Source of the DNA: Paenibacillus sp. MAEPY2
GTDB taxonomy: Bacteria; Bacillota; Bacilli; Paenibacillales; Paenibacillaceae
Direction: 5' to 3'
DNA: 64,000 nucleotides
Assembly (NCBI RefSeq): GCF_000499205.1
Contig: NZ_AWUK01000036.1
Coordinates: forward strand, 1-64,000
Shown: piece after piece, positions 1 to 8,024 of the stretch
Layout: each line of letters begins with the position of its first letter
Position numbering within the stretch: position 1 is the first letter of the stretch
The notes under the pieces: model-generated
Seen by the model: the letters and a program-made list of their open reading frames with translations, nothing else
The model's database searches: none
What the model was told of the DNA's origin: nothing
Program-made: the position numbers and the translations under genes

Positions 1-109
1 GTCATGGGTAGTTTTTAATCATTTTCATACGTTCAGGAGGGGGCCGTGGTGAAATAGCGATGTCCTACTTACTTCGTTGGACAGACAGAGTGGAAAGACA
101 GAGTTTTGT

Positions 110-141
110 GTAAAAATGGCCACCGCCCGGGAAAGGCCATT
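110..141 (-). terminator. rho-independent terminator of the sigma factor gene
   Basis: On the minus strand AATGGCC and GGCCATT arms (135-141 and 115-121) flank a 13-base loop and are followed by a short T run. It lies just past the stop of the sigma factor gene and fits its 3' end. Confidence 0.6.
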
Positions 142-165
142 CTTCGTATACATTTCCGAACCGAC

Positions 166-1812
166 TTACTTGACCGGCCCCATCCAGGTTGAAATCGTCT
201 TCTGCTGGTGCGGCAACGGCGGTTTCAACTTCCCGTTATCGATCAAATGCTTCAAAATATAAGCGACCAGCCGGCCTCCGCCGGTGTTGCCTCTCACCAT
301 GTAAGCAAGCTGCGGCTCCAAATGCTTCGGTTGATTTTGCAGGAACAGGTTGAGCATTTTGTCGTAGAGCTTGCCGACAGCAGGCGCATACAGAGCGGAC
401 AAATCCGGCATTGCCTTGTTCAACCGATCCAACGTTTGCGGAGAGTCGATCCAAACCGCATTGAACTTGTACCCCTCCTCCGTCTTGCGGATGTACCCCT
501 TCTCCAGCAGGAACGAATATTGCTCGGCGTTCTCTTCGTTTTCGGGCAGTTCCCCTTGTTGGAACGCATGACAAATCTCGACATTCCGGTATTCCAGGAA
601 ACGCCAATCCATCTGGCGGTCGCTCCAGTAAGTATTGAATTGCCACAAGTATAAGGGAGTGTCTTCGACGTAGCGGAGCGACGGACCGAAGGTGACGTAA
701 CTACTCAAATCAAAACCCGGATCGGCATTGTGGCTCCGGTTTAACGCCGCATAGGCAATATACTGACCTCCGTCCTTTCGCATTGGTGCGACCGCATCGA
801 AGTTTTCGCCCGCCGGCATGCTCCGCCAAGATTGCTCCTCGACGTTCTTGGGCAGCAAGGTCCAGAGCAGGAAGTTATAGTCGCCGTCCGGAACGTACAC
901 TCCGCTATCCTCGACTTGCCGGCGAACTTCCATTAACGCGTCAAAATGAACATCGGCCACTTCGGCGGCGCAATCTTGCCAAAATTGATGACCGGCTACG
1001 GCCAACTCGAAGAGGTCCCAGACGATGGTATTGCTTTGATATTTGCCGGGAGAGGTTTGGATGAGAAAATTGTAATCGGCCAGGTGCCGGACTTCGCCTT
1101 CCAGCAAAGACGGCGGCATTCCGAGCTCCTCCGCGATTTGATGTACGGTACGCGCCTTGTGATAAGCCGCGTAAACGATATTTTGCGCCAAGGCGCGTCC
1201 AAGAAAATCGTTGGTTTCGCCCAGTCTGCCGGCCGAACCGGAATGGCCCATTTCCCCCATGCTGACCGGATTGACACTTAAAGTTCCTGTTGCACGCATA
1301 CGTTTCATCCCTTTCCGTAACTTCTTTTTAGCCTCGCTCAAATGCCACTTCACCGTGTTGACAGGAATGTTCAGAGAAATCGCGATATCGCCGATTTTAA
1401 GCTCGTCGTAGTAATGCATGACCACGATCCGGCGATGGATGTCGGACAGAAACGCGACTTCTCGGCGGAGCTCGCGGTAAGCTTCGGTTACCAGCAGCCG
1501 GTCAAGCGGCTCCCGGGAAGGGGCAGCAGACAGTTCGGACATGCCGTTGATTTCGAACGCTTGGGGAGCGTGCGCACGCTTTTTCAACCAATTCACCCAA
1601 GTGTATCGGGCAACCGTCCAGACGTAAGCGTCAAGGCTTCTAATGTCCCGCACCCCAGAGAAGGATTTCAACAACTGCAGCATAATCTCCTGAGCCAGAT
1701 CCTCCGCCTCGGCCCGCTGCTTGACCCGGTTTAAGGCAAAACCGAAAATCGGTTTGACATAGCTCCGAATCGCTTCCGCCGCTTCTTTTCCGTTTTTACC
1801 AATTGAATCCAT
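166..1812 (-). CDS. ECF-like sigma-70 family sigma factor with long C-terminal extension
   Basis: The first 170 of 549 residues read as an ECF sigma factor. Region 2 spans about 20-80 (EAEDLAQEIMLQLL, then DAYVWTVARYTWVNWLKKR). Region 4 spans about 110-168 and contains a helix-turn-helix (IGDIAISLNIPVNTVKWHLSEAKKKLRKGM region). Ordinary ECF factors stop here at 160-200 residues. This one continues for about 370 residues. Residues 210-260 look like a second winged helix (HQIAEELGMPPSLLEGEVR), followed by a domain I do not recognise. Start: ATG at 1812 has GGAGG six bases upstream; the ATG seven codons earlier has no good ribosome binding site. No anti-sigma gene is adjacent, so the extension may hold the sensory or inhibitory function (inference). 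Confidence 0.8.
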   Translation of the reverse strand: MDSIGKNGKEAAEAIRSYVKPIFGFALNRVKQRAEAEDLAQEIMLQLLKSFSGVRDIRSLDAYVWTVARYTWVNWLKKRAHAPQAFEINGMSELSAAPSREPLDRLLVTEAYRELRREVAFLSDIHRRIVVMHYYDELKIGDIAISLNIPVNTVKWHLSEAKKKLRKGMKRMRATGTLSVNPVSMGEMGHSGSAGRLGETNDFLGRALAQNIVYAAYHKARTVHQIAEELGMPPSLLEGEVRHLADYNFLIQTSPGKYQSNTIVWDLFELAVAGHQFWQDCAAEVADVHFDALMEVRRQVEDSGVYVPDGDYNFLLWTLLPKNVEEQSWRSMPAGENFDAVAPMRKDGGQYIAYAALNRSHNADPGFDLSSYVTFGPSLRYVEDTPLYLWQFNTYWSDRQMDWRFLEYRNVEICHAFQQGELPENEENAEQYSFLLEKGYIRKTEEGYKFNAVWIDSPQTLDRLNKAMPDLSALYAPAVGKLYDKMLNLFLQNQPKHLEPQLAYMVRGNTGGGRLVAYILKHLIDNGKLKPPLPHQQKTISTWMGPVK

Positions 1813-2217
1813 CTCTTGCCTCCATAGTTGCATCTGTAATTCCTGACAATTATATAGTGTGCCAGGCGAAATAAAGGTTGGGATTATTTTAAAAAAAATT
1901 TGGACGTCCTACCGGATCACTCATACACGTATAATTACAAACATCATGAGTAGGTCATTTAAATGGTTAAAGAGACGTTATGAACTTTTTGTTAAACAAG
2001 ATGAAGATTACTTTAGATGTAAAGGTCTCACTTTTAGTATATAAAGATACTTCTTTTCCGTTCAACTATGGGAGGATACAAACTAGGAGCACGAGCCGAA
2101 GTTCTTCTTCGGGTACTTGGGGTACTCCTTCGTTCCGCAGTTAACCAGGAATGGTCTCGATTAATTTTCAAATGTATAATAGAGGGTCATTAAACTAACG
2201 GGAAACGTTAACTTAAG

Positions 2218-2252
2218 AAAGCAGCTGACCAAAATGATCGGCTGCTTTTATT
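2218..2252 (+). terminator. orphan hairpin terminator
   Basis: AAAGCAGC pairs with GCTGCTTT across a 15-base interior that can pair partly (TGACC/GATCG), followed by TTTATTT. No recognised gene ends here. Confidence 0.6.
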
Positions 2253-2363
2253 TCAAACTAACAAGGAAGATTATTTTTTATTCAAGTTAAAATTTGCACT
2301 TATTCTGAAGAGGTACATATCATATTATTGTAGACATTGGGTCTACTTCTGTAGGAAAAGGTT

Positions 2364-2396
2364 AGCCCGCCGATTCACTCCCGGCGGGCTTTATTA
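2364..2396 (+). terminator. orphan hairpin terminator
   Basis: AGCCCGCC pairs with GGCGGGCT around an 11-base loop, followed by TTATTATT. It is a strong stem with no recognised gene upstream, so it may end a small RNA or be the remnant of a lost gene. Confidence 0.65.
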
Positions 2397-2432
2397 TTGT
2401 ACAGCTATTCGGCACAACAGACTCAACGGAAC

Positions 2433-2657
2433 TCAGATATACGATAGGTCAATGACCGGGAACCATCCGTGAGATAACTCTACTTCATACCTATGTATCG
2501 GGGCAGCTACACGTTCACCATGTTTCAGTATCTCTTCAGCAAACAAACGCCCTTCTTTGATACCACGTTCATATCCTCCAGGTGAAACAAAATGGAACGG
2601 TTTACCCTCTGATTCTCCCGATCGCATCCGGCGTGTTGTCCATGATGGATGGAACAT
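2433..2657 (-). CDS. hypothetical 74-residue protein, doubtful
   Basis: This short ORF reads MFHPSWTTRRMRSGESEG, then HFVSPGGYERGIKEGRLFAEEIL. The amphipathic middle part looks protein-like, but I recognise no family. There is no clear ribosome binding site upstream of the ATG. It sits in an AT-rich stretch with other decayed-looking ORFs. It could be the end of a larger gene that was lost, or chance. Confidence 0.25.
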   Translation of the reverse strand: MFHPSWTTRRMRSGESEGKPFHFVSPGGYERGIKEGRLFAEEILKHGERVAAPIHRYEVELSHGWFPVIDLSYI

Positions 2658-2868
2658 AATAATACCTAGAGGAGAATTGGAGATTTAATGCGTAAGGAAA
2701 TTCATTTTTATCGTAAACTGATGTTCACAGCACTTTAAATGCTAGTATAATAAAATTAGGAAAATAAAACATTTTATAGTTTAATCTTTTCCTTTACAGA
2801 CCTTATCGATTCGTTCAACATTTTGGTAAATATAATGTTTTAAAGTAGGAAATAATTGTTGGTATAGA

Positions 2869-3276
2869 AAGGGCTTTAAAAAAATATATTTAATAGCCTT
2901 TGCAGTGACTATTATTTCAGGAGTGGCATTAATATCGAATTCAAAAGCAGACACCTATCCAGGAATGGAAACCGTAAATAAGACAGTTGAAAATCCTGTT
3001 AACACTAATTTTTCAACAAATAACGTAAAATCCGTAAAATCCGAAGAATCAAAACTCGCAAAAGGGTATTTCAGTCAACTATATACACCTCATGGCATGT
3101 TCTTGCGAGCATATGAACAAAGTATCTTTAAAGAATCTGAGATAGCAAGAAAGTTAGATCAAATCGGACCTAATACGAATCAACTAATTTTTGAAGGCGA
3201 GTTTTTTTTAAAAGTAGATGAATCAACATTTCTTAAATCGTATCCCAATTCGTTACTCTTAAATGAAACAGATTAA
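2869..3276 (+). pseudogene. putative exported small protein lacking a start codon
   Basis: From 2869 the frame encodes a basic stretch (KGFKKI) and then a hydrophobic segment (LIAFAVTIISGVALI) ending in SNSKADT, a textbook signal peptide with a possible A-D cleavage point. About 115 residues of polar, Asn/Ser/Lys-rich mature sequence follow (KGYFSQLYTPHGMFLRAYEQ, FEGEFFLKVDESTF). No ATG, GTG or TTG occurs in frame between the stop at 2833 and GTG 2905, and that GTG falls inside the hydrophobic core. A mutated start or an indel in the seven-A run at 2878-2884 would explain this. No family recognised. If the gene is intact, it would start at 2905 without a normal signal peptide. Confidence 0.4.
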
Positions 3277-3419
3277 AACCCTCATGTTCTAATGTTATTT
3301 TCTTGAAAAAAAATTATTTGTTCATAGCGTGCTAATCAAAACTCTCAGTCTTATAACGTAATAACAGAGAGACATTTACTGATATAAACAGTTAATAAAT
3401 TGGATGAAAGTAAAGTTAA

Positions 3420-3476
3420 AACAATAGCAAAAGACCGCTTCTCAAAGTAAAAAGAGAGCGGTCTTTTGCTATTGTT
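3420..3476. terminator. long bidirectional terminator
   Basis: AACAATAGCAAAAGACCGCT is repeated exactly as its reverse complement after a 17-base interior, giving a perfect 20-bp stem. T-rich sequence within the stem on each strand makes it work in both directions. It separates the decayed ORF from the GH8 promoter region. Confidence 0.8.
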
Positions 3477-3853
3477 ACCTTAGGATCACCCATGTTAGTT
3501 TGCCATCAATTTTATCCATAAATATACAAATGGTGCTTTGCTGTTTTTCTCAGTATTTGTGAAAAAGATGGAGATTTTAAAACGTAAGCGTTGACTTTTC
3601 CTCGGTAAATATGAAAATATGTCTTGATTTATAAGACAATATCGATCATTTCTCTCACTAATTATGACAACACACAGACAACAACAGACAATGGAGTAAC
3701 AGTGGTAGGACGACAGACAATAACGTCAATGATCAGTAATGGACGTAAGACAGTAAGTATAAAGGCAACAAGCAAACCCCGGGACATTCGTTCTCGGGTT
3801 TTTTACTGTAAAATGTCGATTCAGGACTTTAGATTCAATCGCGGAAATATCTA
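3477..3853. other. non-coding stretch upstream of the GH8 promoter
   Basis: No supported gene. An 86-codon open frame (3624-3884) has no ribosome binding site and an unlikely composition. A weak hairpin with GGGTTTTTT sits near 3776-3806 and could be another orphan terminator. Confidence 0.4.
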
Positions 3854-3882
3854 TTTACAAATATTAGAAGAACATTTAAAAT
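3854..3882 (+). promoter_or_regulatory. predicted sigma-A promoter of the GH8 gene
   Basis: TTTACA at 3854-3859 and TAAAAT at 3877-3882 are separated by exactly 17 bases. Transcription would start near 3889, inside the cre box and just before the 22-bp palindrome, the usual arrangement for double repression. Confidence 0.6.
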
Positions 3883-3885
3883 AAA

Positions 3886-3899
3886 TGTAAGCGTTTCAA
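3886..3899 (+). promoter_or_regulatory. cre-like box (CcpA site)
   Basis: TGTAAGCGTTTCAA fits the cre consensus TGWAARCGYTWNCW at 13 of 14 positions. It overlaps the predicted transcription start of the GH8 gene, so CcpA binding would repress it in the presence of preferred sugars (inference). Confidence 0.6.
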
Positions 3900-3920
3900 A
3901 AGTTAAAGCGCTTAAACTTT
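3899..3920. promoter_or_regulatory. LacI-type operator, GH8 copy
   Basis: Arms AAAGTTAAAG and CTTAAACTTT surround a CG centre and differ from a perfect palindrome at one base. The same 22-bp element occurs at 12481-12502 in front of the ABC transporter operon that contains the lacI-type gene. It lies at about +10 to +31 of the predicted GH8 transcript. Confidence 0.7.
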
Positions 3921-3935
3921 AAGGCGGAGGTGATT

Positions 3936-4054
3936 GTGGTTTAGCGAGTATCAAATCATTGTTTAACCATCCAGATGCTGCACTGAATTTTTGGCTTAAA
4001 GGTTATGTCATGGATCAAGACCCATATGAACCTAAAAGGAGTGTAAGCTTATGA
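3936..4054 (+). pseudogene. frameshifted mini-gene upstream of the GH8 gene
   Basis: A perfect anti-16S sequence GGAGGTGAT (3926-3934) is followed by GTG at 3936, but that frame stops at once (GTG GTT TAG). The next frame is open from 3938 to a TGA at 4052-4054. It reads GLASIKSLFNHPDAALNFWL, then KGYVMDQDPYEPKRSVSL. Its TGA overlaps the GH8 ATG as ATGA, typical of translational coupling. One extra G after the GTG would restore a 39-residue protein. No family recognised. It could be a recent frameshift, a sequence error, or a programmed leader. Confidence 0.4.
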
Positions 4055-5280
4055 GAAAAAATAGGGGATTTTCGTTTAGCAGCAAGGCTGTTATGATGTG
4101 TTGTCTCGCTTTTCTTCTAATTCCGGCGAGTTTTGCTTTCGCTGCTCCAAACAAGCCGTTCCCGCAGCACACGACATATACCAGCGGTTCGATCAAGCCG
4201 AACCATGTTACGCAAAGTGCGATGGACAGCGCCGTGAAAGCGAAATGGGACAGCTGGAAATCGGCATATCTGAAGACGGCGGGCACAGGAAAGTATTATG
4301 TGAAGTATCAGTCCAACGGGGATACCGTATCTGAGGCACATGGGTACGGAATGCTGGCAACGGTTCTAATGGCGGGTTATGACAGCAATGCGCAGACCTA
4401 TTTTGACGGACTTTATCAATATTATAAGGCTCATCCAAGCGCCAACAATTCGAAACTGATGGCTTGGAAACAAAACAGCAGCTTCCAGAACATTGAAGGT
4501 GCCGATTCGGCCACGGATGGAGACATGGACATTGCTTATTCGCTCCTGCTTGCGGACAAGCAGTGGGGTAGCAGCGGCAGTATCAATTACCTTCAGGCGG
4601 GCAAGGACATCATCAATGCTATTATGCAAAGTGACGTGAATCAGTCGCAATGGACGCTGCGTCTTGGCGACTGGGCAACGGATAACACGTTCAAAAATGC
4701 TACCCGTCCATCGGACTTTATGCTGAATCACTTGAAGGCGTTCCAGGCAGCAACGGGTGATGCCAAATGGACGAACGTGATCAACAAAACCTATACCATC
4801 ATCAACTCCTTATACAACGGGTACAGCTCATCAACCGGATTGCTACCAGACTTCGTCGTTCTGTCGGGCTCGACGTACAAGCCGGCTTCAGCCGATTTTC
4901 TGGAAGGGGCGAACGACGGCAACTACGATTACAATTCATGTCGTACACCTTGGCGGATCGCAACGGATTACCTGATGACTGGTGACAGCCGGGCGCTCAA
5001 TCAGCTCAACCAAATGAATAGCTGGATCTCGACCAAAGTAAGCGGCAACCCTAGCAGTGTGAAAGATGGTTATAAACTCAATGGCACGGTCACAGGTTCC
5101 GGCGGCAGCGGCGCGTTCTATGCACCGTTTGGTGTCAGCGCTATGACTTCGTCTACGAACCAAAGCTGGCTGAATTCCGTCTGGACCAAAACGGCCGGCA
5201 GCTCCAATGAGGGCTACTATGAAGACAGCATCAAGCTCTTCTCCATGATCGTGATGTCCGGCAACTGGTGGACTTACTAA
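4051..5280 (+). CDS. secreted GH8 glycanase, chitosanase/beta-glucanase type
   Basis: This 409-residue protein has a signal peptide (basic start, hydrophobic 13-31, AFAAP cleavage region) and a single GH8 catalytic domain. The segment VSEAHGYGM carries the proton-donor glutamate (E95), and the sequence strongly resembles the Bacillus K17-type chitosanases, which also cleave mixed-linkage beta-1,3-1,4-glucan. Likely role: extracellular endo-cleavage of chitosan or beta-glucan into oligosaccharides. Start: ATG with AGGAG eight bases upstream. A promoter, cre box and LacI-type operator lie upstream, and a strong terminator follows. Substrate choice (chitosan, lichenan or carboxymethylcellulose) cannot be settled from sequence alone. 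Confidence 0.93.
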   Translation: MRKNRGFSFSSKAVMMCCLAFLLIPASFAFAAPNKPFPQHTTYTSGSIKPNHVTQSAMDSAVKAKWDSWKSAYLKTAGTGKYYVKYQSNGDTVSEAHGYGMLATVLMAGYDSNAQTYFDGLYQYYKAHPSANNSKLMAWKQNSSFQNIEGADSATDGDMDIAYSLLLADKQWGSSGSINYLQAGKDIINAIMQSDVNQSQWTLRLGDWATDNTFKNATRPSDFMLNHLKAFQAATGDAKWTNVINKTYTIINSLYNGYSSSTGLLPDFVVLSGSTYKPASADFLEGANDGNYDYNSCRTPWRIATDYLMTGDSRALNQLNQMNSWISTKVSGNPSSVKDGYKLNGTVTGSGGSGAFYAPFGVSAMTSSTNQSWLNSVWTKTAGSSNEGYYEDSIKLFSMIVMSGNWWTY

Positions 5281-5312
5281 GCAACTTGAAGTTGGTTGAT
5301 TACTCAAATGCC

Positions 5313-5348
5313 AGCAGGCAGGGAGGTTAGCTCCCTGCCTGCTTTTTT
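5313..5348 (+). terminator. terminator of the GH8 gene
   Basis: AGCAGGCAGGGAG pairs perfectly with CTCCCTGCCTGCT around a five-base loop and is followed by six Ts. Confidence 0.9.
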
Positions 5349-5417
5349 ATGGATGAGCTAGGAGAATGCATTAAATGAATGATTTGAGCAAAGCGATATA
5401 GATGGGCAAGTGTCTAT

Positions 5418-5465
5418 AAAACGTAAAACCGCCATATCTCAGGAAATGCTGGGACATGGCGGTTT
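5418..5465 (-). terminator. terminator of the sugar operon
   Basis: Read on the minus strand, AAACCGCCAT and ATGGCGGTTT arms are followed by a T-rich tail (TTTTACGTTTTA). It lies 150 bases past the GH4 stop codon, the last gene of the leftward operon. Confidence 0.65.
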
Positions 5466-5614
5466 CGTATAAGATTATAGAATCTATCAATATCAGCGAA
5501 GCTGAACCATCCTATAATCGCTAGAAAAATAACATTTAAATAGGGTCTGTCTTCTGTAAAAATACATCGTTAGACTTTTTCTTATGGGATAAGGACGAAT
5601 GGATGATAGCCGAA

Positions 5615-6943
5615 TTATTGTGCATTAGCTGTAGATTCAGTAAAGAACTGCGGCAAATATTGCTTGTTGGCTTCGAGCATTTCATCCAACATCTGAATCG
5701 CCACTTCGACCGAAGGAACCAAAGGATGATGGGCTAATGCCTGGATGGCCAATCCGCGATCACCGGTCACGGCAGCATCAATGGCGAGGCGCTCATAGGT
5801 TTTAACCGCATGGATCAGTCCGACGGCCATTGGAGGAATCTTGGTTAGCTGCAGAGGCAGCGGGCCGGTTTTGGTAACCACACAGTTGACTTCAATGCTG
5901 GCATCGTCCGGCAGGAAGTCAATGATACCTTGATTGGCTACGTTCAACGTTTGAATGTCATTCGTTCCGTTGTAGAGCGAGCGCATCAGGTTCACGGCTG
6001 CTTCGGAATAAAAGGCGCCGCCGCGCTGCTCCAGCTGCTTTGGTTTATCCTTCAGCTCCGGATCATTATATAGCTCGAACAGTTCTTCTTCGACGCGTTT
6101 AACCACTTCCGCACGGTTGCCGCCTGTTTGTAAGGATTCCAGCTGCTCTTCAAGCATGGCATCGGTCATATAGAAATATTTCAGATAGTAGGAAGGCAGG
6201 GCATGCAGGGATTGCAGGAATTCCGGATTCCATTCCCGTGCAGGTACGTTCTTCGCGCTGTAACTGGCCGTATCGGCCAGCATCTCATCCAGTTTGTCTT
6301 CTCCGTTCACATCGATACGCGTAATCCAGTGCAGATGGTTCAGGCCGACAAACTCGGCATAGATGCGGTCCGCTTCTACGCCGTATTTGGCCGAGGTCTG
6401 CTTGATTAGGCCGATCGGCGCATTACAGAGTCCGATGCTTTTTACGTTGGAATACTTCAGAATCGCTTCCGTGACCATACCCGCCGGATTTGTAAAGTTC
6501 AGCAGCCAGGCATTGGGGGCGAGTTCTTCGATATCACGGCAGATGTCGAGCAGGACCGGAATCGTCCGCAGCGCCTTCATCATGCCTCCGGGACCAGTGG
6601 TTTCCTGGCCAATCACGCCGTATTTCAGGGGGATGGATTCATCGCGGCCACGGGCATCAAGCATGCCGACACGCATTTGCGTGCTGACGAAGTCCGCGCC
6701 CTTGATGGCTTCACGGCGGTCGAGCGTCAAATGAACTTCAATCGGCAGACCGGATTTCTCCACCATGCGTTTGGCCAAGTTGCCAACAATGTTCAATTTG
6801 TGCTGTCCCGGCTCAATATCCACCAGCCACAGCTCGCGTACCGGAAGCTCGGCATGGTGAAGGATGAACCCCTCAACGAGCTCCGGAGTATAGGAAGATC
6901 CACCGCCGATTACCGCTATTTTCAGTCCTTGTTCGTTTGACAT
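5615..6943 (-). CDS. GH4 family NAD-dependent 6-phospho-glycosidase
   Basis: The 442 residues match a glycoside hydrolase family 4 enzyme of the 6-phospho-beta-glucosidase branch. GGGSSYTP (13-20) is the NAD-binding loop; GQETTGPGG (112-120) and FTNPAG (150-155) are family motifs. C173 in GLCNAPIG and H203 in GLNHLHW are the expected metal ligands. GH4 enzymes cleave phosphorylated disaccharides through redox chemistry with NAD and Mn. It is the last gene of the operon, 55 bases after the kinase gene. E. coli ChbF, also GH4, acts on phosphorylated chitobiose derivatives, so a substrate derived from chitosan oligomers is plausible given the linked GH8 gene (inference). Confidence 0.88.
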   Translation of the reverse strand: MSNEQGLKIAVIGGGSSYTPELVEGFILHHAELPVRELWLVDIEPGQHKLNIVGNLAKRMVEKSGLPIEVHLTLDRREAIKGADFVSTQMRVGMLDARGRDESIPLKYGVIGQETTGPGGMMKALRTIPVLLDICRDIEELAPNAWLLNFTNPAGMVTEAILKYSNVKSIGLCNAPIGLIKQTSAKYGVEADRIYAEFVGLNHLHWITRIDVNGEDKLDEMLADTASYSAKNVPAREWNPEFLQSLHALPSYYLKYFYMTDAMLEEQLESLQTGGNRAEVVKRVEEELFELYNDPELKDKPKQLEQRGGAFYSEAAVNLMRSLYNGTNDIQTLNVANQGIIDFLPDDASIEVNCVVTKTGPLPLQLTKIPPMAVGLIHAVKTYERLAIDAAVTGDRGLAIQALAHHPLVPSVEVAIQMLDEMLEANKQYLPQFFTESTANAQ

Positions 6944-6998
6944 TTTTGCACACTCCAGTCTTTTTAGAATTTTTTATGATGACAGTTCCTATGGACGT

Positions 6999-7991
6999 TT
7001 ATCTTGTTGTTTGCTTAATATGTTCGAATTCGCGGAAGGTCCGCATTTTGTCATATACATCCTGGCTTACCGTATGTCCGTCCGCATCCATAGCAGACCA
7101 TAAAGCACCGACGACAGGCTCTGTGGCCAAGGTTACGATGGTCGCATTTGGAGCAACGTTTGCGACAGCCTTTTCAACCTTGCTGCGAATCCACCCGCGA
7201 TCTCCCCTTGTTAGCAGACTTCCTGCCAGTACCACGTCAAAGGTGTCCTTTTCCATTCCGAGCTTGTGGATGACAGCAGTCGCTGATTTACCAAGCTCGG
7301 CGCCCTGACGGTTCAGAATTTCCAGAGCTACAGCATCGTTCTCTGCGGCAGCTTCAAACAGAAGCTTCGCAGCATGGACAGGCACATGCTTGCCGTGATC
7401 CTGGAAATCATCAAACATATCGCTGACACTATCATATCCAAGGAAGTTCAGCAGCAGGGGAGTCAGGAGCGTTGTCTGCTCACGGCCGTCCCAAGAACGG
7501 ATGACAGAGCGGAACACCTCAATATTGAGGGAACCCCCGCCGCCGAAATCGCCGTACATATAATCAAAACCGCCGATTTGTACATGTTCTCCTGCCGGAT
7601 TGCGGCCTGCGGAGTTGGTTCCTGTGCCGCAAATTAATGCGACCCCGTAAGGGCGGTTCGTGCCTGCACGCAGGCCGATCATCGTGTCACAGTCAATCGA
7701 GTAATTCCGGGTGAATCCGATTCCCTGAACCAGAGGATGCAGAATTCGGTAATCTATCTCCCGATCTGCGCCTGCAAGCCCGAAAAAGGTGTGCGAGATT
7801 TCATGAATCTGCAACCCTGCCTCGTTCAGGGCTCCTTCTGCAGCTTCCCGTATGCTTTGCGAGGCCAAGGCGTGGTCAATCTGGTGATTGCCGTTGCCGC
7901 CAACGCCTTTGCCAAGCACATTGCCGCAGTCATCAGTCAGCAGGGCGTATGTTTTTGTTCCTCCCCCATCGATTCCCAAGTAGTAAGTCAA
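6999..7991 (-). CDS. BadF/BcrD-type sugar kinase, N-acetylglucosamine kinase-like
   Basis: This 330-residue ASKHA-fold protein has a phosphate-1 motif (LGIDGGGTKT near the N terminus) and a phosphate-2 motif (ICGTGTNSAG around 120). It belongs to the BadF/BadG/BcrA/BcrD family, whose members include glucosamine and N-acetylglucosamine kinases. Lying between the repressor and the GH4 gene, it probably phosphorylates the imported sugar or oligosaccharide so that the GH4 enzyme can use it. That would replace the phosphorylation step normally done by a PTS (inference). Confidence 0.85.
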   Translation of the reverse strand: MTYYLGIDGGGTKTYALLTDDCGNVLGKGVGGNGNHQIDHALASQSIREAAEGALNEAGLQIHEISHTFFGLAGADREIDYRILHPLVQGIGFTRNYSIDCDTMIGLRAGTNRPYGVALICGTGTNSAGRNPAGEHVQIGGFDYMYGDFGGGGSLNIEVFRSVIRSWDGREQTTLLTPLLLNFLGYDSVSDMFDDFQDHGKHVPVHAAKLLFEAAAENDAVALEILNRQGAELGKSATAVIHKLGMEKDTFDVVLAGSLLTRGDRGWIRSKVEKAVANVAPNATIVTLATEPVVGALWSAMDADGHTVSQDVYDKMRTFREFEHIKQTTR

Positions 7992-8024
7992 TGGTCGTCA
8001 CTCCTAAATATAAGGTTATATTTT

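Larger units (their letters stand above)
1834..2432. other. gene-poor AT-rich stretch
   Basis: No convincing gene was found here. A minus-strand TATAAT near 1846-1852, preceded by CTTTAT, may be the promoter of the sigma gene. A 41-codon ORF (2068-2193, plus) starts with MGGYKLGARAEVLLRVLGVL and ends just before a terminator, but it has no clear ribosome binding site and no recognised family. GGGTACT-type repeats around 2098-2118 could fold. Two terminators (2218-2252 and 2364-2396) have no evident gene in front of them. Confidence 0.4.

Noticed and set aside
1859..2044. 61-codon open frame after the sigma factor gene
   Set aside because: No ribosome binding site, AT-rich, and no protein-like motif.
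3624..3884. 86-codon open frame before the GH8 promoter
   Set aside because: No ribosome binding site, unusual composition, and it overlaps the promoter and cre box.
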